Positions 44,254 through 53,750 of a DNA stretch of 64,000 nucleotides are shown here, piece by piece; within the stretch, counting starts at the first letter, position 1; each line of letters begins with the position of its first letter. The position numbers and the translations under genes were made by a program. The notes beneath the pieces were generated by a model that was not told where the DNA came from, did no database searches, and worked only from the letters and a program-made list of their open reading frames with translations. Source of the DNA: JAFDZV01 sp964455525 (GTDB lineage Bacteria > Bacteroidota > Ignavibacteria > OLB7). The stretch spans positions 186,001 through 250,000 of the forward strand of contig CAYVWR010000003.1 of assembly GCA_964455525.1 (NCBI GenBank). Direction: 5' to 3'.

Positions 44254-45189
44254 GTGCGGATAACATTTCTTGGAACGGGCGCCGGCGTCCCTTCACGATC
44301 GCGGAACGTGTCAAGCATGGCGCTCCGAATTCCGGGGCGGTCGGAGGTCTGGCTGTTCGATTGCGGTGAGGCAACCCAGCATCAGCTTCTGCGCAGCGAT
44401 CTGCGGAGCAGCCAGATAACCCGCATCTTCATCACCCATCTGCACGGCGATCATATCTTCGGCCTTCCGGGATTGCTCGGCTCGTGCAGTCTCTCGGGCG
44501 ATTCCCGCCGTGTGGATATCTATGGACCTCCCGGACTCGACCGCTTTCTTTCGGTTGCTCTTGAGATTTCATCGACCAATCTCACGTTTCCGGTGGATGT
44601 GCATGTGGCAGAGCCGGGAGAGATTTTTGATGATGGAGGGGTTGCCGTGAGCGCGCTTCGGCTTGAGCACCGGATTGCTGCGGTTGGATATCGTGTGCGT
44701 GAACACGATCGCTCCGGCGCGTTCGATGCGGCCGCTGCTGCTGCGCTGGGTGTTCCCAGCGGCCCGCTGTATGGACGGCTGAAGCGTGGCGAGACGGTGC
44801 TGTTGCCGGATGGCCGTTGCATTGATGGAGTTGGCATGATCGGCAAGGCGGAGCCAGGTCGTGTGCTCGCCTATTGTACCGATACAACCTACTGCCGCAA
44901 TGCCGTGGAGCTTGCCCGCAACGCCGATGTGCTTGTGCATGAGGCGACCTTCTCGGAACAGCAGGAGGCTCTGGCACAGGCAAGCGGTCACTCGACAACG
45001 GCGATGGCCGCACGCGTTGCGCTGGAGGCGGAAGCACGGCTCCTCTTTCTCACCCATCTAAGCTCACGATATAGCCGGGGAAAGGGGATGGCGCCGGAAG
45101 ATCTGCTGGCCGAGGCACAGGCGATCTTTCCATCGGCCAGGCTTGCCGAGGATCTGATGAGCTATGAGATTCCGAGACGAATGGCGTAA
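44254..45189 (+). CDS. rnz: Ribonuclease Z
   Basis: Metallo-beta-lactamase-fold endonuclease that trims tRNA 3' ends. GTG at 44254 is chosen because AGGGGAA sits nine bases upstream and the frame then starts VRITFLGTGAGVPS, the usual family start. The zinc motif is THLHGDHIFGLPGLL, with a later Asp in YCTDT and His in HEATF and LTHLSSRY. An exosite-like segment (PSGPLYGRLKRGETV) is present as in the long-form tRNase Z of bacteria. Length 311 aa is normal. Convergent with the VWA gene. Confidence 0.94.
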   Translation: MRITFLGTGAGVPSRSRNVSSMALRIPGRSEVWLFDCGEATQHQLLRSDLRSSQITRIFITHLHGDHIFGLPGLLGSCSLSGDSRRVDIYGPPGLDRFLSVALEISSTNLTFPVDVHVAEPGEIFDDGGVAVSALRLEHRIAAVGYRVREHDRSGAFDAAAAAALGVPSGPLYGRLKRGETVLLPDGRCIDGVGMIGKAEPGRVLAYCTDTTYCRNAVELARNADVLVHEATFSEQQEALAQASGHSTTAMAARVALEAEARLLFLTHLSSRYSRGKGMAPEDLLAEAQAIFPSARLAEDLMSYEIPRRMA

Positions 45190-45354
45190 CTGCCGACTGC
45201 GGAATTTTTTTCGAGTGCATCCCGTGGCACTGTCCTAATGGCCTACACAACACAGGCCCGCAGAGAGCGGACCTGCATTGTTCTCCGGGCTTCTCATTGT
45301 GGTTACGATATGCGTGCCCGGGCCTGGCACCACGGCAATGAGGGAGGCGGCCCG

Positions 45355-47403
45355 CTATCGTGCGGCATCCATCAACATGCGGCAATGCTGGACAAGGGAA
45401 ATGAACTCCGCTTTGAGTCCATCCGGATCGTGTGTGCTGGACTCGCGTGCCAGTTCGATCACGGAGTCGTAGGTCGCCGATCCTGCATGCCGGGAATTGC
45501 GAAGCAGCATGCCGAACTGTGCGACCGCGGCAGAGAATTTCAAGGTGCCGGATGCTGATGATAGCTCTCTGTTCTCATCAAGCAGGGGGCCGATGAGAAT
45601 ACGGCTGACGGAATCCGCGGGATTTTTATAGCGGATCTTGATATATAATAGTGTGTCGGCCCCAGACGATGCCAGTCGAGTCCAGTGGTTGCCGGATATC
45701 TCGTGGCTCAGGCCCGGGCGCTTGCCGGATTCCGGGTGGGGGCGAGGCGCTTCATGCTCCGGCACCAGAGGAAGAGCATCCATGCTAACTGGTTCCACCT
45801 CGTACAGTGCTGTCACCGAGTGCCCCGCCCCCAATTCTCCGGCATCCTTGCTGTCATCGTGGAATTCCTGCGGTTTCAGCCTTCTGTTTTCGTAGCCGAT
45901 CAATCGGTACGACCGAACCATCTGCGGGTTGAATTCCACCTGGATCTTCACATCTTTTGCCAGTGTAAAAAGCGTTGCCCCCATCTGCTCTACCATCGCC
46001 CGGCGCGCCTCATCAGGGCGATCCAGATAGGTGTAATTGCCGTTCCCCTTATCTGCAAGGGTTTCCATGCGGCGATCATGATAACTCTCTCTGCCAACTC
46101 CAAGAACGGTCAGGAAAACCCCTTCGTTTCGTTTGGCACTGATAAGCGCTTCAAGGTCCTGTATGCTGGATATGCCGACATTGAAATCGCCGTCGGTTGC
46201 CAGTATCACACGGTTGTTGCCGTCCTTCAGGAAATTCTCCCCGGCTATCTTGTATGCCAGAAGAATACCTTCGCTGCCAGCCGTTGAACCACCCGCCGAG
46301 AGTGATTGCAGTGCCTGTTTGACTGCCGCTTTTTCTGCCCCCGAGGTGGATACCAGAACAAGTTGTGCGCTTCCGGCATATGTCACGATCGCGACACGAT
46401 CCTGCGGACGGAGATTGTCCACCAGAAATCCCAGGCCTTTTTGGAGAAGCGGAAGCCGTTCCGGTGATCCCATCGAGCCGGATACGTCGATCAGAAAGAC
46501 AAGGTTGCTCGGCGGCAGATCGCTGGTCGGGATGCGCTTTCCCTGAAGACCTATATGGACCAGCTTGTTTGCTGGGTTCCAGGGACAGCGGGCGATTTCC
46601 GTCGTGATCGAGAATGGAATGTTTTCACCCGGATCGGGGTAGTCATAGGTGAAATAATTGAGCATTTCCTCGATACGTACCATATCTGTCGGCGGCATCC
46701 GGTCGCTCGTTAGATAATGACGTACAATGCCGTAGGAGGCCGCATCTACATCTATCCCGAATGTTGAAAGCCGCTCGTCGGCGGTTCGTATGAATGTATT
46801 TTCATCGGCCAGGCCACGATCGCCCTCTCTGGCGGTGGACAATATGTTGGTAGGGGGGCCGGATTCCAGTGCACCGTTGACCCTGATCTCCGTGCTCCCA
46901 CTTCTGCCGCCACGTATGTGAAACGGGGTTATTCCGTTCTCCGGTGCGGAGGGCTGAAGAGCGACCGCTCCCTGAATATTTGTCCGTGCGCTTTGAAGGA
47001 GATTGTCATCAGAAGTCGAATTGTTTTCGGTGGAATGTACGGCGAGGCTTGCAACGATGATGGAGTCCCCTGATCGCAGCCCCGGTGATCCCGTGAGGTG
47101 CACAGTAAGAGTTGTGGGCTGATCGTAGCTGATGCGAATACCTCTACGAGTGGATTTTTTGTAGCCGACAGCCGTGATGCTTACCGTATATATGCCCGCG
47201 CGCAATCCGGTAATGTTATATGATCCGTCTGCTCTGGAGATAGCGCCGCGTGCAGGCAATAGGTCGAGGATACGGATGGTGGCGCCCCGGATGGCCGAGC
47301 CGTGCTCGTCCTGTATGGTGCCCAGTAATGTTCCCGTCTGAGCCTGTGTTGCGGAGCTTATAAGAATGCAGGAGAATAGCGCAAGGATGGTCCTGGAAAT
47401 CAT
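45355..47403 (-). CDS. VWA (YfbK-type) protein with carboxypeptidase-like and plug-like N-terminal domains
   Basis: Exported 682-residue protein. A signal peptide (about 1-21, ending ATQAQ) leads to a carboxypeptidase regulatory-like domain (about 23-105: GTIQDEHGSAIRGATIRI, YTVSITAVGYKKS). A short segment (about 112-185) resembles a TonB-receptor plug (ITPFHIRGGRSGSTEIRVNG). A YfbK N-terminal domain follows (DVDAASYGIVRHYL), then a von Willebrand A domain (about 300-470) with intact MIDAS DVSGSMG, and a C-terminal YfbK domain (about 480-650). ATG at 47403 has AAAAGGAG upstream. YfbK-type proteins occur in the periplasm or at the outer membrane; function is poorly known. No MoxR-type ATPase is adjacent. 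Confidence 0.9.
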   Translation of the reverse strand: MISRTILALFSCILISSATQAQTGTLLGTIQDEHGSAIRGATIRILDLLPARGAISRADGSYNITGLRAGIYTVSITAVGYKKSTRRGIRISYDQPTTLTVHLTGSPGLRSGDSIIVASLAVHSTENNSTSDDNLLQSARTNIQGAVALQPSAPENGITPFHIRGGRSGSTEIRVNGALESGPPTNILSTAREGDRGLADENTFIRTADERLSTFGIDVDAASYGIVRHYLTSDRMPPTDMVRIEEMLNYFTYDYPDPGENIPFSITTEIARCPWNPANKLVHIGLQGKRIPTSDLPPSNLVFLIDVSGSMGSPERLPLLQKGLGFLVDNLRPQDRVAIVTYAGSAQLVLVSTSGAEKAAVKQALQSLSAGGSTAGSEGILLAYKIAGENFLKDGNNRVILATDGDFNVGISSIQDLEALISAKRNEGVFLTVLGVGRESYHDRRMETLADKGNGNYTYLDRPDEARRAMVEQMGATLFTLAKDVKIQVEFNPQMVRSYRLIGYENRRLKPQEFHDDSKDAGELGAGHSVTALYEVEPVSMDALPLVPEHEAPRPHPESGKRPGLSHEISGNHWTRLASSGADTLLYIKIRYKNPADSVSRILIGPLLDENRELSSASGTLKFSAAVAQFGMLLRNSRHAGSATYDSVIELARESSTHDPDGLKAEFISLVQHCRMLMDAAR

Positions 47404-48248
47404 GATGGCTCCTTTTGCTGAAAAATATGGCAGTGCATGTGCTCTGCCGATGTCATTGGCTTCCCTTGTGACTACAATCTACACGGTGGTTGAAAAAATG
47501 TTACCCGATTGTCGTGGGATGATACATGAATTTCGGTAGAATAAAATATATACCGTGATTATGGCAGCGATGCAATAAACGAAATGAATTATGGTGATGC
47601 ACTACCGTGGATGCTCTTTGGATGGGATTGCCCGGATAGGAACGGTCCGCCATAATGTTTCTTGCTTCCGAATACAATTCGATATATGGCATAAGCTATA
47701 CGGGCATTGCCATGCACGCCTGTGTCATGTCCTGGTGTTGCATGCTCCAACATGTATGCACAACGTTTGTGCCGATAGAAGCGGTTACGAAGTATTCGCT
47801 TATGGCACACGGTAGCCGGACCGGATATGAGGCCCCCGTTCGTATTCGCAGTGTATCTCTGGATATTTTTTTGCGGAACTGCCACTATACTGGCAATGCT
47901 TGGAATTCCCATAACGTGGCGGGTGCCGACTATGCGGCCCTACCGGTTTTTCGGCTGTTTCTCCGCCGCATCCCATGTTCGTGTGGTCCACATGCACCGC
48001 TATGGTCCATGGCCGCTCTCAACCTACACACCGGAACTGAAATTGTTACCGCGCTACCCACGCACTGCGGCTGCATGGCGTCCGATCAGGCTCGTGCCGG
48101 GAATCACCGGCTTTATTCCCGGCTTCCTCTATTTCGTGCCGGAACGATTGCCGTGGGGTGATCGGTGCGATAGTATGCCGGTGTTACTCCAATCAAGGCG
48201 GGGGCCATCGCAGTGTGGTTCCTGCGGTCACCTGAATCAAGGTATAAT
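47404..48248. other. Divergent intergenic region, AT-richer than its surroundings
   Basis: About 850 bases between the VWA gene (minus) and the FG-GAP gene (plus). No convincing gene: the largest plus frames (47655-48161, 47827-48288) have no family resemblance. A 9-bp hairpin (48096-48104 with 48115-48123) lies 125 bases before the FG-GAP start. The lower GC content near 47480-47700 fits a promoter region. Confidence 0.5.
48096..48123. terminator. 9-bp hairpin upstream of FG-GAP gene
   Basis: Arms GCCGGGAAT and ATTCCCGGC with a 10-base loop. Role unclear: terminator of an unseen upstream transcript or a leader structure. Confidence 0.35.
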
Positions 48249-49787
48249 ATGCATTCACCTGGCAGTTCTCACCAATCGAACCCGTTGATGCGCCGCAGGC
48301 CGTTTTCCATCAGAACTATCGGTACACGATGTGTTCTATCGTTGTTGCTGGTGCTGCCGCAGCCTGCCCCCACGATCTATTATCGCAATGTTACCGCAAC
48401 ACATCTGCCAACTACCCCTATGCCCGAGAACGGGATGGATGTGGAGGCTGCCGATATCGACGGGGATGGGGATCTGGATATCATCATCGCAAATGAATTT
48501 CAGCCGAATGTGATCCTTATCAACGATGGAGCGGGGCGGTTCACAAATGAATCGGGGGCACGGCTCCCCAACTATAACACCACGCATCATGATAGCGAGG
48601 ATCTTGCTCTGGCCGACTTCGATCGTGATGGCGATCTGGACCTGATCGTTGTCAGCGAGGATGATCGCGTGCATGAATATTACCTCAACGATGGCACCGG
48701 ACGGTTTACCGTGGCCCCATATCGTCTGCCCGATAGCGAGGCCAATGCCGTGGCGGTCGGGGATCTTGACGGAGACTCCTATCCCGACGTTGTTATCGGC
48801 AATGCCGGACAGGATTTTGTGCTTATCAACGATCGGAATGGGGGATTTATCGACGAGACGTTCGATCGTATTCCGGCTGAACAGAATGTGACACAGGATA
48901 TAGAGCTTGCCGACCTGGATGGTGACGGCGACCTCGATATGATTATCGGAAACGAGGATGGCAACACGCTCCTTATCAACGATGGCAGCGGACGGTTCAC
49001 CGATGAGACGGCTATGAAGCTGCCGATCGCGGTAAGCATGGAGACGCGCAAGGTCGTGATTCAGGATGTGGATAATGATGGCGATCTCGATATCTATTTC
49101 GCTAATGTACAGTTTCGTGCCGGAAAGAACCGGCAGGATCGGCTCTATATCAATGATGGAGCCGGGAATTTCACCGATCGAACATCGCAGCAGCTTCCGG
49201 TGAATATGGAGAATGTGATCGATGCGAAGTTCGTCGATATTGATCTCGACGGCGATCCCGATATCGTCCTTGGTGGCTTCCCGGATCGTCCTCTGGAGGT
49301 GCATGTCAACGACGGGCATGGGCGGTTCACCAACGCGGGGTCCAGCTATTTCCCCGAGCCGATTATTGCATCGGCGCTCGGCATCGAGGTTGCCGATCTG
49401 AACGGCGATGGCGTTCCCGATCTTTATATCTGCGATCGTGGCAGACGTGATTGGCTGCTTCTGCATGTTGGCGATGATCCCAACCCGGCGGGAACCGGTG
49501 GGGGGGGCAAGCAGGGCATGCTTCATTCGCGGCTCGATCTGTATCCGAATTTTCCGAACCCATTTTCCCGGCAGACCTTTATCGACTATGCTATTCAGGA
49601 AAGGACATGGGTGGACATAAGGCTGTTCAACAGCGCGGGGAAGCATGTTGCCACGCTGGTCTCCGCAATGGCAGATGCAGGCAGGCATACCGTGCAATGG
49701 AGTGCTGAGGGGATTCCGCCGGGACGCTATTACTGCCATGTACGTACCCGTGATGCCACCCGTACGCTGACCTTGACGGTGTATTGA
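48249..49787 (+). CDS. FG-GAP/VCBS beta-propeller surface protein with type IX sorting domain
   Basis: Exported 512-residue protein. ATG at 48249 has AAGG six bases upstream; ATG at 48288 is an alternative just before the basic-hydrophobic signal (MRRRPFSIRTIG ... LSLLLVLP). The mature part has seven calcium-binding repeats of the form DxDxDGxxD (DIDGDGDLD, DFDRDGDLD, DLDGDSYPD, DLDGDGDLD, DVDNDGDLD, DIDLDGDPD, DLNGDGVPD), each followed by a hydrophobic strand. This fits an integrin-like seven-bladed propeller (about 60-420). Residues about 430-512 are a Por sorting domain (YPNFPNPFSRQTFIDY ... GRYYCHVRT). Probable calcium-stabilised adhesin or binding protein on the surface. Convergent with the lytT gene. 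Confidence 0.9.
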   Translation: MHSPGSSHQSNPLMRRRPFSIRTIGTRCVLSLLLVLPQPAPTIYYRNVTATHLPTTPMPENGMDVEAADIDGDGDLDIIIANEFQPNVILINDGAGRFTNESGARLPNYNTTHHDSEDLALADFDRDGDLDLIVVSEDDRVHEYYLNDGTGRFTVAPYRLPDSEANAVAVGDLDGDSYPDVVIGNAGQDFVLINDRNGGFIDETFDRIPAEQNVTQDIELADLDGDGDLDMIIGNEDGNTLLINDGSGRFTDETAMKLPIAVSMETRKVVIQDVDNDGDLDIYFANVQFRAGKNRQDRLYINDGAGNFTDRTSQQLPVNMENVIDAKFVDIDLDGDPDIVLGGFPDRPLEVHVNDGHGRFTNAGSSYFPEPIIASALGIEVADLNGDGVPDLYICDRGRRDWLLLHVGDDPNPAGTGGGGKQGMLHSRLDLYPNFPNPFSRQTFIDYAIQERTWVDIRLFNSAGKHVATLVSAMADAGRHTVQWSAEGIPPGRYYCHVRTRDATRTLTLTVY

Positions 49788-49858
49788 GATGGGCCACAGG
49801 CATGCCCTGTATGTGTGGTTCGGGGATGGGGGGAACGGCATGTCCCATGCTGTTTCTG

Positions 49859-50656
49859 CTAGGATCGCCGCCCAAGCAACGCCTGCAAACCCTCGCGGTA
49901 GGTCCGGGTGGATGTAAGCTGCTTCCCGCTTTTCAGCACAACGAGATAATCCCCTTGAAACCAGGAGCGCAGCTCCCTGATCTGGTCGATATTGATGATT
50001 GCCGAGCGGCTTATCCGAAGAAAACGGGATGGGTCAAGCTCCTGTTCCAGTTTTGTGATCCCCTCACGGATGGCATGCACGTCCTTGCCGACATGCACCC
50101 GTGTGTATTTGCCATCGGCCTCGAACCAGTCGATCGCGGCCGCCGATTGCAGAAAAACACGGTCTCCCTCGCGGATCACCACCCGTTCCACATACTGCGG
50201 CCTGGTCTGCATCTGCTGCAATAGCTTGTACATGCGCGCGGCAATGGTGTTCTCCTTCTCCGCATGCTGGCCCAGCGTATGCCTGGCGCGTGTTACTGCT
50301 GTCTGTAGCCGATCCTCATCGAACGGTTTCATCAGATAATCGAGCGCATACACCTCGAATGCACGGATGGCATACTGGTCGTAGGCGGTGACGAAGATGA
50401 CCATCGGCATCAGGTCGTTCGGAATCTCGTGCAGCACCTCGAACCCGTCCAGTTCCGGCATCTGGATATCGAGAAAAAGGAGGTCGGGACGATGTTGCCG
50501 TACCATCATTATTGTCTCCTCGCCATCCCGGCACTCGCCGAGGATGATGATCTCTGGATGTTTCGCGAGCATCGAGCGGAGCAGCTCGCGTGCCAGCGGC
50601 TCATCGTCGGCGATAAGGGCCGTGATCGTCCTGTTCTGATCGTTGATGTCCGTCAT
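49859..50656 (-). CDS. LytTR-family response regulator
   Basis: Cytoplasmic transcription factor of 265 residues. The receiver domain (about 10-130) has the acidic pocket ADDEP and phospho-acceptor Asp63 in LLFLDIQMPELDG. A LytTR DNA-binding domain follows (about 165-262: YTRVHVGKDVHAIREGITKLE, split here, and ISRSAIINIDQIRELR). The start ATG at 50656 overlaps the stop of the kinase gene by four bases (ATGA), so the two are translationally coupled. It should be phosphorylated by the neighbouring LytS-type kinase. Target genes are not evident; no LytTR direct repeats were identified. Confidence 0.93.
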   Translation of the reverse strand: MTDINDQNRTITALIADDEPLARELLRSMLAKHPEIIILGECRDGEETIMMVRQHRPDLLFLDIQMPELDGFEVLHEIPNDLMPMVIFVTAYDQYAIRAFEVYALDYLMKPFDEDRLQTAVTRARHTLGQHAEKENTIAARMYKLLQQMQTRPQYVERVVIREGDRVFLQSAAAIDWFEADGKYTRVHVGKDVHAIREGITKLEQELDPSRFLRISRSAIINIDQIRELRSWFQGDYLVVLKSGKQLTSTRTYREGLQALLGRRS

Positions 50657-51828
50657 AGCGTATTGGTCTCCTCGGCAGCCGGGTGGGCCGGAATGGTGAT
50701 CGTGACGATCACACCGCCATCGGTGTGGTTCTCTATCGTGAATACATGATCCTCTGCGTAGAGGTGGCGCAGCCGTGCGCGTGTATTGCCTATGCCCACC
50801 CCTTCGTTGATCGGACCTTCGCCGAGTCCGGCACCACTGTCCCGTACCATTATCGTAAGCTTCTGCTCGTGCGCTATCGCGATGACTTCCACATGCCCCG
50901 GGCCGGCGTGCCGCGCAATGCCGTGGCCGATGGAGTTCTCCACAAGGGGTTGCAGGATCAGCCGTGGAACCAGCAGATGCAAGGTCTCGGGGGGGATGCG
51001 CACATCCACGATCAGCCTATCATTGAATCGCATACGCTGGATTGCGATATACTGCTCAAGGAATTCCATCTCCATGCCAAGCGATATCTTCTGTGCGGTG
51101 TCGTTTTCCAGCGACAGCCGCAGCAGGCTGCTCAGCCGTGTTATCATACGCCGAGCCGAGCCAACATCTTTCTCCATAAGCGCGGAGATGCCGTGCAGCG
51201 TATTGAACAGGAAGTGGGGCTGAAGCTGCATGCGGAGAACATCCAGCCGTGCCTCTGCCAGCCGTGCTTCGAGCTGCGATGCAAGCAGTTCCCGTTTCCG
51301 GTTCGCCCGGTAGAACTCCAGCGCATGTATCACGATCACCGTCACTGCATAGATGGCAAACGTAATGGCAAAGGAATTACGGAAGGCGAGCAGGATGTGG
51401 TTGAACAGCGGATCGTGTTCCTCGTTGGTGACGCCGAGCGGCGTGCCGATCAGGATAAAGAGGGAGATATTCAGCAGTGGAAAGATCACCCCGGCCGGGA
51501 TATGGAGCAGCAGGTTTCGCAGAGCGTGCGGTCCGTTGATGGGAAACCTGCGTGCAAATACCATGATAAGAGGGGAGATCGCTCCCCAGAGCAGCCAGAC
51601 CACAAGTTTGTGTGCTGCCAGGTGTGTCCATGGGGTAGCGCGCTCGGTGTCCGCAAGTATCAGGTAGTCCTGGGTTGTAAAGAGCAGGGCAATCCCTGCC
51701 CATAGGGCCGAAAATGCCAGCCAGCGCTTCCAGCAGGAGCGAAGCCGGGAAGGTGCGAACGATGCCGGTGATGCCTTCGCCAGCTCAGGCTCCGGCGATT
51801 TGGAAGGGGCAGATCTGGTCCGGGACAT
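50653..51828 (-). CDS. LytS-type sensor histidine kinase
   Basis: Inner-membrane kinase of about 391 residues. Four hydrophobic helices occupy roughly residues 30-180, without a large periplasmic domain. A coiled linker (LLASQLEARLAEARLDVLRMQ) leads into the His_kinase domain with the phospho-acceptor motif LQPHFLFNTLHGISAL, then a HATPase domain with N-box PLVENSIGHG and G-box RDSGAGLGEG, GVGIGNTRARL. ATG at 51828 is preferred; the frame extends to a GTG at 51894. Signals sensed are unknown; the small sensor suggests a membrane-state or lipophilic cue. Overlaps the regulator gene by four bases. Confidence 0.92.
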   Translation of the reverse strand: MSRTRSAPSKSPEPELAKASPASFAPSRLRSCWKRWLAFSALWAGIALLFTTQDYLILADTERATPWTHLAAHKLVVWLLWGAISPLIMVFARRFPINGPHALRNLLLHIPAGVIFPLLNISLFILIGTPLGVTNEEHDPLFNHILLAFRNSFAITFAIYAVTVIVIHALEFYRANRKRELLASQLEARLAEARLDVLRMQLQPHFLFNTLHGISALMEKDVGSARRMITRLSSLLRLSLENDTAQKISLGMEMEFLEQYIAIQRMRFNDRLIVDVRIPPETLHLLVPRLILQPLVENSIGHGIARHAGPGHVEVIAIAHEQKLTIMVRDSGAGLGEGPINEGVGIGNTRARLRHLYAEDHVFTIENHTDGGVIVTITIPAHPAAEETNTL

Positions 51829-52309
51829 AGACGATGATGACGATATGAGAGAAAGTACACCGATGCTCCCTTCACTGGAGGGAGCCAATGCCACAGCCGG
51901 GGCGCCGGAGATCAGAATGCGCTGAGACGGCTCCTATGCTGGCCGATTCTGTTGCCGGACCCTCTTGAACGATCGGCGGCGCCTTCTGTGCCATGACAGT
52001 GTTCCCTGGCAAGAGAGAACATGGAGCAAAGCGGAGAAGAGGTTCACCGTAGAAGCAGGTTCTCGTTCGCGATATAGAGACTATGCAGTATCCTTGTCCT
52101 GCCATCCGTAGCGATGTCGGCATGGCGTTCCTCTATGGTACGTGATTGATGGTGCTTCGTTGCGGCCATTTGGAGCGATCGGCCACGACTTGTAGCAACG
52201 GTGGCACCAGTAGATGGTTCAGGGGAACAAAATAGGGTTGCAGCAGTGCGTTGCGGTAACGTCTCTGCCGTTGTTATGGACATCGTGGAAGGAAACTATC
52301 GAACGATCT
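51829..52309. other. Divergent intergenic region
   Basis: About 480 bases between the kinase (minus) and the CNNM transporter (plus). Short frames exist but none looks coding; I see no regulatory site I can name. Confidence 0.4.
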
Positions 52310-53704
52310 ATGGATACGATCTGGCTCTCACTTCTTGTCATTCTGATTCTTGCGCTTGCCAATGGCTTCTTTGCCGCATCGGAGATCGCCGTGGTCTCGG
52401 TCCGGCGCGGCCGATTGCAGCAGCGTGCCGACAACGGGGACCGCAAGGCACAAATTGCCTTGCAGCTTGCCGAGGAACCGAACCGTTTTCTGGCGACGAT
52501 CCAGATAGGCATAACGCTGATCGGCACACTGGCCGGGGTCTATGGCGGCGACGTTCTCTCCGGTCCTGTGAAGGCCTTGCTTGCTCCCTATATCGGCATG
52601 GCAACGGCGCAGGAGGTGGCTCTGCTGCTGGTTGTAGCCCTGGTAAGCTATATATCGCTGGTGGTAGGTGAGCTTGTGCCGAAACGGCTGGCTCTTCAGC
52701 ATGCCGAGGCCATCGCCACCTTCTCGGCGCCATTTATGCGGGTGATCTCCCGGTTCACCGCGCCGCTGGTCTGGTTTCTCTCGGCTTCCGCACAGGGCAT
52801 TCTCGCGCTGCTTGGTGCCAACGGGGAGAAGGAGGAGCAGATCACCGAGGAGGATATCCTTTCGCTTGTGCGGGAGGGGGCCGAGCGTGGGGCGGTGGAG
52901 AGCACCGAGCGGGATATCATCGAACGGGTGTTCGATTTCTCCGATGTATCCGTACGGTCCATTATGACACCCCGCACGGAGGTTTTTGCAATCTCCATCG
53001 AGACCCCCCTGGATGATGCTGTACGGGCTGTTATCGCCTCCGGCCATTCCCGCGTTCCGGTCTATGGAAGGAGCCGTGATGTTATCAAGGGGGTGCTCTA
53101 CAGCAAGGATCTTCTGGGGATGTGGTTCGATAACGAAAAAAAAACGCTGGGCTTGGTTGCCGAGCTGTTGCGGGAGCCGGCCGTAGTGCTGGAACACCAG
53201 CATGTGAGCGAGGTGATGCAGCACTTCAAGCGGACCGGCACCGATATCGTGCTGGTGGTGGATGAATACGGCCAGATGGAGGGTGTTGTCACTGCCGATG
53301 ATCTTCTGGAGACCTTTACCGGATATGTAGCAGGGGAACAGGAGGAGGTCGAGCGTCTGGTGCGCCGCTCCGATGGCTCCTATCTGGTGGATGGCGCGCT
53401 TCCTTATGTGACGGCGGAGCGGCGTATCGGGCTGCCTCCACGGAGCACGATTACGGACCTGCCGGAATTTGAGACGATCGCCGGCTTGATGCTGGCGCTT
53501 CTGCGTCGTATACCGGCGACCGGGGAGTGGACCACATGGGAAGGATGGCGGTTCGAGATTGTGGATCTTGATGGCAATCGTATCGACAAGGTGCTTGTCA
53601 GCCCGCAGGGGAAGCTGGATCATCGGGCGCAGAACGAGGCGGCGCTAGCCTTTGGGGCCATGCCGGGATTTGCTCTGCCCTCGGCAAAGAAGGGGCGTCG
53701 CTGA
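52310..53704 (+). CDS. CNNM/CorC-type transporter (hemolysin family)
   Basis: Inner-membrane protein of 464 residues with a DUF21/CNNM membrane domain (about 1-195: ANGFFAASEIAVVSVRRGRL and IGITLIGTLAGVYGG, with conserved VVGELVPKRLAL). A pair of CBS domains (about 205-335: MTPRTEVFAI, SGHSRVPVYG, DEYGQMEGVVTADDLLE) and a CorC/HlyC-associated domain (about 350-435) follow. The family is tied to Mg2+/Co2+ export or Na+-Mg2+ exchange; 'hemolysin' is a historic label. ATG at 52310 starts the first helix; the ribosome binding site GGAAGGA is rather distant. A run of eight A residues at about 53136-53144 lies inside the gene without breaking the frame. Confidence 0.92.
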   Translation: MDTIWLSLLVILILALANGFFAASEIAVVSVRRGRLQQRADNGDRKAQIALQLAEEPNRFLATIQIGITLIGTLAGVYGGDVLSGPVKALLAPYIGMATAQEVALLLVVALVSYISLVVGELVPKRLALQHAEAIATFSAPFMRVISRFTAPLVWFLSASAQGILALLGANGEKEEQITEEDILSLVREGAERGAVESTERDIIERVFDFSDVSVRSIMTPRTEVFAISIETPLDDAVRAVIASGHSRVPVYGRSRDVIKGVLYSKDLLGMWFDNEKKTLGLVAELLREPAVVLEHQHVSEVMQHFKRTGTDIVLVVDEYGQMEGVVTADDLLETFTGYVAGEQEEVERLVRRSDGSYLVDGALPYVTAERRIGLPPRSTITDLPEFETIAGLMLALLRRIPATGEWTTWEGWRFEIVDLDGNRIDKVLVSPQGKLDHRAQNEAALAFGAMPGFALPSAKKGRR

Positions 53705-53750
53705 TCGCCGGGACGCGTCTTCGCGTGCCGATAGGGGCCATCGGCAGCGT

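Noticed and set aside
47655..48288. Frames of 153-168 codons between the VWA and FG-GAP genes
   Set aside because: Unusual Cys/His/Trp content, no family resemblance, no ribosome binding site; more likely promoter and leader DNA.
12746..49787. TAnnTTTG promoter boxes upstream of several genes (for example 12695 and 29700)
   Set aside because: Single-box matches without the -33 TTTG partner at standard spacing; not enough for firm promoter calls.
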